Shown here: positions 8,640 through 16,134 of the stretch, one piece after another
How positions within the stretch are numbered: the stretch's first letter is position 1
Layout: each line of letters begins with the position of its first letter
Origin: Chitinophagaceae bacterium
GTDB lineage: Bacteria > Bacteroidota > Bacteroidia > Chitinophagales > Chitinophagaceae
Reading direction: 5' to 3'
Assembly: GCA_947447825.1 (NCBI GenBank)
Contig: CANFLL010000029.1
Location: forward strand, 1-43,938
Length of the DNA stretch: 43,938 bases
The notes under the pieces: generated by a model
The model's database searches: none
Seen by the model: the letters and a program-made list of their open reading frames with translations, nothing else
What the model was told of the DNA's origin: nothing
Made by a program: the position numbers and the translations under genes

Positions 8640-9515
8640 ATGAAAAGAAGAGAAGTTGAAGTGGTTGTAATGAGTGATTTACACTTAGGAACCTTCGGTT
8701 GCAATGCTAAAGAAATTGTTGATTACCTTAAAAGTATCCACCCACAGATACTTGTTCTCAATGGCGACATCATAGATGGATGGCAATTTAAAAAAAGCTA
8801 TTTCCCTGTTATACACATGCAAGTTATCAAAGAGATAATGAATTTGTTGAGTATGGGAACCAGGGTAATTTATATTACTGGTAACCACGACGAAATGATG
8901 CGCCGTTATTCTGATTTGCAAATAGGAAATTTTCAGCTTACAGATAAAATAGTGATGGAGATAAACGGCAAAATGACATGGATTTTTCATGGAGACGTTT
9001 TTGACGCAACAACTAAAGGTGGGGCAAAGCTTTTGGCTAAACTTGGCGGACAAGGTTACGACTTACTAATCATCATTAATAGTGTTATTAATTGGTTCTT
9101 GAAATTGATGGGTAAGGAAAAGATGAGCTTTAGTAAGAAGGTAAAGAATGGGGTTAAAAAAGCCGTTTCATGGATTGGAGATTTTGAACAAACTGCTGCT
9201 GAATTAGCCATTGAAAAGAAATATGACTATGTTATTTGCGGTCACATTCACCAGCCTCAAAAAAGGGTAATTACCACCGATAAAGGAAGTGTTATTTACT
9301 TAAATAGTGGCGATTGGATAGAAAATTTAACCGCATTAGAATACAATAATAATGATTGGTCTATTTATCAATACGATAGCAAACAATTTAATACGCCAAA
9401 AGCTCCAGTAGTTACTATGGAGAAAAGACTGCCAAAACTTAATGTAATGCCCGATGAAGTGATGCTCTTTAATTCAATTGCAACTATTCAGGGGGCTATA
9501 AAATTAACGTTGTAA
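8640..9515 (+). CDS. LpxH-like metallophosphoesterase (UDP-2,3-diacylglucosamine diphosphatase family)
   Basis: 291 residues. All five calcineurin-type metal motifs are present in order: 'MSDLHLG', 'LNGDIIDGW', 'TGNHDE', 'FHGDVFD' and 'CGHIHQP'. Spacing and the 'DGWQFKK' stretch match the YbbF/LpxH-like branch, which hydrolyses UDP-diacylglucosamine in lipid A synthesis, but this branch also contains many uncharacterised enzymes. A hydrophobic helix (about residues 142-155) could associate with the membrane. The downstream glycosyltransferase starts 11 bases after the stop, so the two are surely co-transcribed and probably act on the same glycolipid or envelope sugar. Calling it lpxH itself would go further than the sequence allows. 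Confidence 0.85.
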   Translation: MKRREVEVVVMSDLHLGTFGCNAKEIVDYLKSIHPQILVLNGDIIDGWQFKKSYFPVIHMQVIKEIMNLLSMGTRVIYITGNHDEMMRRYSDLQIGNFQLTDKIVMEINGKMTWIFHGDVFDATTKGGAKLLAKLGGQGYDLLIIINSVINWFLKLMGKEKMSFSKKVKNGVKKAVSWIGDFEQTAAELAIEKKYDYVICGHIHQPQKRVITTDKGSVIYLNSGDWIENLTALEYNNNDWSIYQYDSKQFNTPKAPVVTMEKRLPKLNVMPDEVMLFNSIATIQGAIKLTL

Positions 9516-9526
9516 TAGTTACTAAT

Positions 9527-10609
9527 ATGCAATACACAAATAATTCATTGAAGATATTATATGCTGTGCAGGCTACAGGAAATGGGCATATTGCCAGAGC
9601 CATGCAGCTTGTTCCATACTTGCAAGAATATGGTGTGGTAGATGTTTTTTTAAGTGGTAGCAATAGTAACCTTAATGCTGCGTTGCCAGTTAAATATAGA
9701 AGCAAAGGATTAAGCTTGTTTTATGGCAATAGGGGAGGACTCGATTATTTAAAAATGTGGAAAGAACTGAGCATTAGTCGTATATGGAAAGAAGCCCATG
9801 AATTACCTGTTGAAAAATATGATTTAGTAATAAACGATTTCGAAAGTATTACCTCGCTTGCTTGCAAATTAAAGAAAGTAAATAGTATAAATTTTGGACA
9901 TCAGGCAAGCTTTCTATCCGATAAAACGCCAAAGCCAGCCCACAGAGACTTCATTGGTGAGTGGGTTTTAAGACATTATGCCACTGCAACTGCCAATGTA
10001 GGGTTGCATTTTGAGGCCTATGATGACTTTATCTTTTCACCAGTCATCAAGGATTCAATAGTAAAGGCACAGCCCACAAACAAAGGACATGTATCTGTAT
10101 ATCTTGCCCATTATAGTGATAGTGTGGTAGTGAACACTTTAAATGCTTGTGCCGATATTCCCTTTCAGGTGTTCTCTAAAAAAGTTACTACTATTCAGCA
10201 AAAAGGAAATGTAACCCTAATGCCCATTAGCAATGAAGGGTTCAATGAAAGCATGATAAATGCTACTGGAATCATTACGGGTGCAGGTTTTGAAACACCT
10301 GCCGAGGCTTTGTTTCTGGGTAAGAAGTTAATGTGTTTACCTATAAGGGGGCAATATGAACAGTTGTGCAATGCCGCAGCTTTAGAAAGGTTTAGAGTTC
10401 CAATAATTGATAAAATTGATGAAAAGTTTAGTAATAATGTTTACCAATGGCTTTCTGGATTGCATCCCAAACCGCTTACATTAACCAAATCAACACAGCA
10501 AATTGTAGATATAGTTATTGAAAAAGGAATTGCGCAAAAAGCAGTAACTCAATCAGAAGATCAATACATATTCACCCCTCACCACCATGAAACCCTTTCA
10601 TTGGCATAA
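9527..10609 (+). CDS. Glycosyltransferase of GT28/MurG-like fold
   Basis: 360 residues, no signal peptide. The N-terminus 'LKILYAVQATGNGHIARAMQL' has the glycine-rich GNGH loop of GT-B enzymes. The donor-binding region near residues 245-285 ('GIITGAGFETPAEALFLGKKL') has the pattern of UDP-sugar binding in MurG and monogalactosyl-diacylglycerol synthases. Such proteins are usually annotated only as glycosyltransferase family protein. Being coupled to the LpxH-like phosphoesterase points to glycolipid or envelope sugar metabolism. Donor and acceptor are unknown. Confidence 0.82.
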   Translation: MQYTNNSLKILYAVQATGNGHIARAMQLVPYLQEYGVVDVFLSGSNSNLNAALPVKYRSKGLSLFYGNRGGLDYLKMWKELSISRIWKEAHELPVEKYDLVINDFESITSLACKLKKVNSINFGHQASFLSDKTPKPAHRDFIGEWVLRHYATATANVGLHFEAYDDFIFSPVIKDSIVKAQPTNKGHVSVYLAHYSDSVVVNTLNACADIPFQVFSKKVTTIQQKGNVTLMPISNEGFNESMINATGIITGAGFETPAEALFLGKKLMCLPIRGQYEQLCNAAALERFRVPIIDKIDEKFSNNVYQWLSGLHPKPLTLTKSTQQIVDIVIEKGIAQKAVTQSEDQYIFTPHHHETLSLA

Positions 10610-10723
10610 TCAGTCTGCGGCGGTGGTGTAAAAGTTTTTGGATTGTGAAAAGCTTTTTTTGCCATATCCTTATCAGGTTAGATTGCAGTTTTGTTAAAGC
10701 GATAAAAGTTATTTCTCAAAAAT

Positions 10724-10760
10724 AAAAGAGCCACAAACAGTTCTCGTTTGCGGCTCTTTT
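10724..10760. terminator. Bidirectional terminator
   Basis: AAAAGAGCCACAAAC (10724-10738) pairs with GTTTGCGGCTCTTTT (10746-10760) with one mismatch and a 7-base loop. It lies between the convergent glycosyltransferase (+) and the unknown gene ending at 10793 (-). A-tract and T-tract on the two sides allow it to serve both strands. Confidence 0.85.
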
Positions 10761-10792
10761 GGTAGCTTCCAGCTTTAGTGGTCTGTTATTGT

Positions 10793-11467
10793 TTAGCTAA
10801 TAGTACCCGAAAACTTAGTGGCAGCAGTACCCACATCCTTACGGGTATTAACATAACGGGCATAGCCTACAAATTGCATTCCTGCGTCGTCAGCAGAAAA
10901 AACAATTCCGTTAGCCAATTTGCTATATAAATTGGTTAATGTGCAATCAGCTTCTTTAGGAACGGGGTCGCCATTCTTATGTTTGCCAATCTTTACCGAT
11001 ACACAATCTTGCCCATCAGGCCAAGCTCCTGCATCAGGACCGGGGTTAATAAAAGTTAGTTTCTTGTTCAATTCACCCAATTGGGTAATTTTAACTACAG
11101 GTGAAACATTGCAAATGGCAGCAATTGTACGTGCAGTGCTGTCGTTAACAACTCCGCAAGCAGTACGTTCGCCATCATTCATTTTTTTGTTTAGCTTCAT
11201 TTCTCCTTGCCCCATTTCGCGCATTGCAGCTTCGTACGGAATACGAGCACGGTTGGTATTGTCTATATCAATACTCGTGTGTGTATCCTTGCCAGAAGAT
11301 ATTGTTTCATAAGCATTATAAATAATTTGAAGCACTATCAATGCGGCAACCAGAGCAGGGTCTATCCCCCAGATGGTTTTATTAGCATTTAAACGTAAAC
11401 AAAAATTATCTCCAAACCTCCTATAATCTGGATGTGGTCTGGGTATCCAATCACCATTACTTGACAT
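10793..11467 (-). CDS. Protein of unknown function, helical N-half and beta C-half
   Basis: 224 residues, no signal peptide. The sequence begins 'MSSNGDWIPRPHPDYRRFGD' and is helical to about residue 105, with 'YEAAMREMGQGEMKLNKKMN' followed by 'DGERTACGVVNDSTARTI'. The rest is rich in beta-type residues and ends with 'GYARYVNTRKDVGTAATKF', which looks like the last strands of a fibronectin-like fold. From memory, this layout (a WIPR start, an 'NK.M.D..R...G....D.T' middle, an 'N.RG..GPWS'-like end) resembles a widespread uncharacterised Bacteroidota family, but that is recollection and not a search. Four cysteines are unusual for a cytoplasmic protein of this size. It is a single-gene unit with its own terminator. 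Confidence 0.7.
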   Translation of the reverse strand: MSSNGDWIPRPHPDYRRFGDNFCLRLNANKTIWGIDPALVAALIVLQIIYNAYETISSGKDTHTSIDIDNTNRARIPYEAAMREMGQGEMKLNKKMNDGERTACGVVNDSTARTIAAICNVSPVVKITQLGELNKKLTFINPGPDAGAWPDGQDCVSVKIGKHKNGDPVPKEADCTLTNLYSKLANGIVFSADDAGMQFVGYARYVNTRKDVGTAATKFSGTIS

Positions 11468-11594
11468 AATTAAAATTTTAAAATGAAAAGAGTGGTCGGT
11501 TATTCATAATTAAACCAGGCCAATTACTAAGATTCTTGTGTGCGCAACACGATAAAAAGTGTTTTTCTGCCAAAAGGGAGTGTTTATTTTTCTA

Positions 11595-11770
11595 AATGTG
11601 ATGGTTAATTTCTCCTTCGGGATTGCCCGAAATCATTTCAGGAAGGTTAATTTTCCTTTCGGGATAGTTAATAATCATTTCGGGATGGTTATTTTCCATT
11701 TCGGGAAGGTTAATTTTTCCTTCGGGAAGGTTAATATTCATTTCGGGATGGTTAATTTCCTTTCGGGGAA
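11595..11770. repeat. 21-bp tandem repeat array (array 3)
   Basis: Eight units of 21 bp (starts 11595, 11616, 11637, 11658, 11679, 11700, 11721, 11742), consensus TTCGGGAWGGTTAATTTTCAT. Because 21 is a multiple of three, the array is open in one frame and gives a spurious peptide of repeating F-G-K-V-N-F-H; there is no start context or family match. The period equals that of arrays 1 and 2, but the sequence is unrelated. Confidence 0.88.
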
Positions 11771-11992
11771 AGACCCTTTTTGATAAGTGATGCGCCTAAA
11801 TGTTTTAAGAAGTTTCCTAAAGCAGTAGTAAGAAGTTTTTTTACAGAGGCAGCCATGATATTTCAAGCTGTCTTTAAAAGTGAGTGTTCAATTAAGATTC
11901 CACTAAGCAGTTTTGGTTTAGAATGTTTGTGTGCTTTGTTATTTTTCAAAACTAACTGCTTTATTCGATATTGTTCGATTTATTTTTTATTT

Positions 11993-12059
11993 ATTTTTTG
12001 GGTAGTTAATAACCAGACAGGTCTCAAAGACCTGTCTGGTTATTAACTACCCAAAAAAT
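11993..12059. repeat. REP-like palindrome 1, 32-bp perfect arms
   Basis: 11993-12024 is the exact reverse complement of 12028-12059 with the spacer CAA. The inner part 'AACCAGACAGGTCT' matches the REP core seen at four other sites in this patch. The outer part (about 18 bases per arm, with 'GGGTAGTTAATA') is found in no other copy and is still perfectly palindromic. It lies 126 bases upstream of the RAYT gene. Confidence 0.9.
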
Positions 12060-12135
12060 TAAATCTAACACTCTTATAAATGCTACAATTAATAGGCTTA
12101 TTCCTTTTTATGGCTAGGTTTATGACGGAGGCTTT

Positions 12136-12170
12136 TATACCTGACAGGTCTTCAAGACCTGTCAGGTGTA
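12136..12170. repeat. REP-like palindrome 2
   Basis: ACCTGACAGGTCTT (12139-12152) and AAGACCTGTCAGGT (12154-12167) are exact reverse complements around a single C, with two or three further base pairs outside. The core is the same as in palindromes 3 to 5. It ends 15 bases before the RAYT start and may sit in its leader. Confidence 0.88.
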
Positions 12171-12184
12171 TTATAAAATTCTAA

Positions 12185-12826
12185 ATGATTAGCATTATGT
12201 CTCGAAGCGAATTATTATTAACCAATGGCTCATTCTACCATATTTATAATAGAGGTATTAATGGCGTTAACCTCTTTTATGACGAGCGTAATTATGCTTT
12301 TTTCCTCCAGAAATATGGATTGTATCTTCATGAAGTGTTGGACACTTATGCCTATTGTTTACTTGGAAACCATTTTCATTTATTGGTGAAGATTAAAGAT
12401 GTTTTTCCTATAAACCTGACAGGTCTCGAAGACCTGTCAGGTTTAAAAACAGGCCTTCACAACCCAGACCGTATTGTAAGTAAACGTTTTTCAGACTTTT
12501 TTAACTGTTATACCAAGAGTATTAATAGTAATCGAAACAGAACAGGCGGATTATTTGAAACACCCTTTAGAAGAATCCAAGTGGATGATGATAAATACTT
12601 TACCCAGCTTATCAGGTATATACATTTCAATCCTCAAAAGCATGGTTTTGTAGATAATTTCAGGGAATATCAACATTCATCCTATCATAGTCATTTAGCC
12701 AATAGTCCTACCAAACTGGCTAGAGAACAAGTTTTGGAATGGTTTGGCAATGCCAATAAATACAAGGAGTTTCATAGTTCGGAATTGGATGAAACGGAGT
12801 ATAGTAAGTTTATAATTGAGATGTAA
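12185..12826 (+). CDS. REP-associated tyrosine transposase (RAYT, Y1 HUH type)
   Basis: 213 residues. The N-terminus 'GSFYHIYNRGINGVNLF' and the HUH motif 'LLGNHFHLLVKI' (His63, His65) are typical of IS200-like/TnpA-REP proteins. Further on are 'FNCYTKSIN', whose Tyr109 is a candidate nucleophile, 'RTGGLFETPFRRIQVDDD' and 'LIRYIHFNPQKHG', all classic for the RAYT branch. These enzymes nick single-stranded DNA at REP hairpins. Five such hairpins lie within 3.8 kb. One (12411-12445) is inside this gene, in frame, encoding 'NLTGLEDLSGLK' between the HUH strand and the next helix, a region that varies in length in relatives. The frame is intact, so the enzyme may be active. ATG at 12197 is an alternative start. 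Confidence 0.93.
   Translation: MISIMSRSELLLTNGSFYHIYNRGINGVNLFYDERNYAFFLQKYGLYLHEVLDTYAYCLLGNHFHLLVKIKDVFPINLTGLEDLSGLKTGLHNPDRIVSKRFSDFFNCYTKSINSNRNRTGGLFETPFRRIQVDDDKYFTQLIRYIHFNPQKHGFVDNFREYQHSSYHSHLANSPTKLAREQVLEWFGNANKYKEFHSSELDETEYSKFIIEM
12411..12445. repeat. REP-like palindrome 3, inside the RAYT coding sequence
   Basis: AAACCTGACAGGTCT (12412-12426) pairs perfectly with AGACCTGTCAGGTTT (12430-12444) around CGA, and one further T:A pair closes the stem. It has no stop in the RAYT frame. Confidence 0.92.
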
Positions 12827-12828
12827 AC

Positions 12829-12883
12829 AAACCTGACAGGTCTCCCCCATAAACCTAACAGGTCTTTGAGACCTGTCAGGTTT
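12829..12883. repeat. REP-like palindrome 4, half copy plus full copy
   Basis: A lone left half (AAACCTGACAGGTCT, 12829-12843) starts three bases after the RAYT stop. It is followed by a full copy, 12851-12865 with 12869-12883, with one G:T type mismatch (CCTAACAGG versus CCTGTCAGG). A tandem half-plus-full layout is typical of composite REP elements. Confidence 0.88.
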
Positions 12884-12921
12884 AAATACCCTATTTTTGA
12901 AAACATTTATTAGTTCCAATA

Positions 12922-15672
12922 ATGGCATCAGTTCCTAATCAATTTAGCGTAGAGAGAGAAAAGTTTAAACAATGTTTGCAAAGTGATAGTGTAGAGAATG
13001 CACGAAGGGCTTTGCTGTATCCCTTGTTTCAAAAACTATTCAAGGAAAAGTTCAAGATAGAAAATGACGCAGCTGGTGCAGATGTATATATAGTTGGGCA
13101 GTTAATTGTGGAAAGCAAAACTGAATTTAAACAATGGTTGGACGGATTGTTTCAGGCATTGCACTATCACCGTAAGGCAGGGTTGGCTTTCCATACCATA
13201 ATGGTGGTTGCCAAAGAGTTTGTAGGTATATGGAAGGTAAATAAATTGCCAGAAGAAGCCATCAAACTATCTTACAAGGCAGATGTGCAAAAAGCGGCTA
13301 GCGAAGTAGGTAAACTATTAGCAAAAGAATGCAGTAGAGAATTGAGGGTAGCCATACATGAGTCTGCTTTTTATTGGTTAGAACCCAAATATTTACAAGG
13401 AGACATTTTTGGGGGTGCAAGAAATTTGACCACTGAAAGTTTTGAGATACTGAAAATATTAAAGAACCTAGACAGTGACCGTTTTCAGATAAATACCCAC
13501 AACTTTATACATACCATTGAAAGGATGAAGGCTTTTTTTCCTACGCCTATAGAAGCGGTTCACGCATTTTATACCATCGTGGCTTTTTGGGATATTACCA
13601 GTACTGTAACAATCAATGAGGAAGAAACAGAAGTAACTGTTACTGGGTTTAAGGGCAAAAAACATAGCACAGCAATACCCATTCATCGTAATAAGATTCA
13701 GGATTTTATTCGTTTTGTAGAAACACAATACATTTTTACTAATGAAGGAAGCGGATTGACTGCCGATTATTATTTCATTAGGTTCGATGAAGTGCTAGCA
13801 GCAATAGATGCAGCTTATGTAAAACAGCATGGCATATTCTTTACCAATGGCAACCTGAGCAAGTATGCACTTTGGTTTGCCAAGAATGAAGTAAAAGAAG
13901 ATCTGAACGAAAACTACATTGTTTTTGACCCCGCAGCAGGCAGCGGAAACTTGGTAAGTAGTTGGAGAGGAAAGCTAAAACACAAGATAGTAAGCGAATT
14001 GCAACCCGATTTGTTGCGGATAATAGAAAGGCGTATGAAAGCAGACCCTTGGCATGTGGAACATGGGTTTACAATAGTGCCAAGAACTGCAAGTAATGAA
14101 GGACTAAACTTTTTGGATATTGATGCGGCAACATATCTAGACAGATTAGAAGGGGAAGTGAAACGCAATAACATTTTGATGGATAAACCGCTTGCTTTTT
14201 TGATGAATCCACCTTATAAGAACACGGATGAAAATGTGACTGCAAGGGAAGCTACAAACTCGGAATATTCCATACACCCAAGTATATTATAACTTACCGG
14301 GGAAGATGCTGGCAAGGAAAGATACTTGGCTTTTTTGGGACAAATACTCTTGATGGCAAAGGCACAGGTAGCAAAACTACCCATTGCCCAACCAATAGTT
14401 ATGATATTTACCCCTACTAGTTGGTTGTTGCCTCGCCCCACTTACCAAGGATTTAGAAAAATTTGGGATGAACATTTTACCTACGAAACAGGATTCATCG
14501 TAACTAGCAATGAGTTCTTTAAACTGGATGGCAAATGGCCTTTGGCTTTTACTATTTGGAAGTATAGGGGCAAACCTATTTATGATAGTAAAAACACTGT
14601 AACAGTAAAAGACCTTACTACTTGGCAAGCCATAGACCTAAACATAAATTGGGATGGTGAAGAAGAGAATCTAGAAAAAGAGGTAAAGAAGCTATTAAAG
14701 GGAAAAAAAGAGATAAAATTAGACAATACTAATGGATATATAAAAGATTGGACTGGTCAATCTATGTATGACTTTAAACGAGATAGAACAAAAGAAGAAC
14801 TACAATCGTCAAGTATTTGTGGAGGATTATCCATAAAAGATGAAAGAAGAAATAACAAAAAAACTTATGGTGTAGCAAACTCAGAGTTCATCGGATTTAT
14901 GGATGATGTAACGCCTTGCAGGGTAAAACAGGATAAACAAAAACGTCATTCTAATAAACCAGATAGAATTTGGTTTAGATTAGATGTATCATTTGTTGAT
15001 TTAAATAAAGCAAAATGTTTTGGTCTAGCAACTGATCAAAAAGCTTATTGTGCTTATGACCTTCCATCTGCTAAAGGAACTTGTACTTGGTTTGCCATTA
15101 CCAAGGCATTGAATGGAAAATATCCCGTTTGGGCAAACCAATACGATGTATGGCCACCTAAGATTTCCAAAAAACACGCCGACTATTGGTATAGCCTGTG
15201 TTTTGCTTTTGTATTGGCAGAAAACCGTTGTGTGGTTACCAAATTTGAAAAAGATAATCCTGTAAAAGATGCACCAGAAGTATTTGTAGATAATCCACTA
15301 AGCACCAACAATAAGGAAAGCTTTTGGAATACTACGCTAAAGCCTACAATACTTGTTAATACCACTATGGGTGGCGGAATTGCAAATGAATTAGTAGAAG
15401 CAATAACAGACCTATATACCTATTGGAATCAAGAATATTGCAAAGGGCAAACTATAGAACATGTAGGACTAAAACAAGAAGCCTACTTTAAATATTTTAG
15501 TTATCCAGACTTTGTTACGCCAAATAGTGGCTTGATACAAATAAAGAAATATGCTGAGGTAAACTCCTGCACCGACCTATTGAATAAATTTACAGACATT
15601 CAGAAGCTAACATCCGAAGTAAAGAAGGAATTATATAAACTGTTGGTAGAAGAGTTTGGGTATTTTGAATAG
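12922..15672 (+). pseudogene. N6-adenine DNA methyltransferase / type IIG-like restriction-modification gene with an in-frame TAA
   Basis: The frame from ATG 12922 runs 456 codons to TAA at 14290-14292, then stays open in the same frame for another 460 codons to 15672, so one nonsense codon splits a gene of about 916 residues. The N-terminal domain has Asp54, Glu64 and Lys66 in 'ADVYIVGQLIVESKTEF', a pattern like a PD-(D/E)xK nuclease. The methyltransferase motif I is 'VFDPAAGSGN' (334-343) and motif IV is 'NPPY' (429-432). The stop falls 25 codons after NPPY, in a methyltransferase loop. The part after the stop continues 'LTGEDAGKERYLAFLGQ' and holds the rest of the catalytic fold and a likely target-recognition region. 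A single change such as GAA to TAA would explain it. A split into two working halves is unlikely because the catalytic fold is cut. REP palindromes flank it on both sides. Confidence 0.82.
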
Positions 15673-15730
15673 GGTTCAACCCTTTTTAATAAATATAAAA
15701 CATAGAACTCTTTCATGGAATGAGTTGCCA

Positions 15731-15779
15731 ATTATAACAAACCTGACAGGTCTCAAAGACCTGTCAGGTTTGTTATAAT
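15731..15779. repeat. REP-like palindrome 5, 23-bp perfect arms
   Basis: 15731-15753 is the exact reverse complement of 15757-15779 with spacer CAA. The inner 15 bases per arm are the common REP core; the outer 8 (ATTATAAC) are specific to this copy and also palindromic. It lies 58 bases after the broken methyltransferase gene. Confidence 0.9.
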
Positions 15780-16134
15780 GGAATGAGATGCCTGCGGCAT
15801 GACAATGAAAGTGCAGGATCATTTGTAAATAGCCCTTGTAATAGAATTTATGAAATAATAACAGACCACTATAAAAAAAGCCACCACTTACAGTGGTTTG
15901 TTTACTGGACCTGTCTTGTCCTTTTGTTCGTTATTCGATTTTATAACTAAACCGTTAATAAATTTGAATATTCTATGTTACAAAAGCAGAAAATAGTTCA
16001 CTTTGCAAGGTGCATGTATTAAAATATTGGTATTTTGTAGAATGAAAGTAGCATGGTACAGCAAATTGCAATGTTTGTTTTTGTTATGGTACTTAGCGTT
16101 AGTTTGTGAGATATTATTAAATTAAAAAGAAAGT
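15780..16134. other. Gene-free stretch before the T9SS protein
   Basis: No gene is seen. A short hairpin (CCACT-TAC-AGTGG near 15890) could act weakly as a minus-strand terminator, since it is followed by a T-run on that strand, but no minus-strand gene ends here. No clear TAnnTTTG promoter was found for the following gene. Confidence 0.4.

Noticed and set aside
11559-11783. 74-codon open frame over the 21-bp array
   Set aside because: Open only because 21 is divisible by three; the peptide is the repeat itself and has no start context.
11780-12046. 88-codon open frame ending in the REP palindrome
   Set aside because: No family match; its end is read from the palindrome, and the neighbouring non-coding signals explain the sequence.
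14290-14292. Programmed readthrough or recoding of the TAA in the methyltransferase
   Set aside because: No structure or special context downstream suggests recoding; a simple nonsense mutation is enough.
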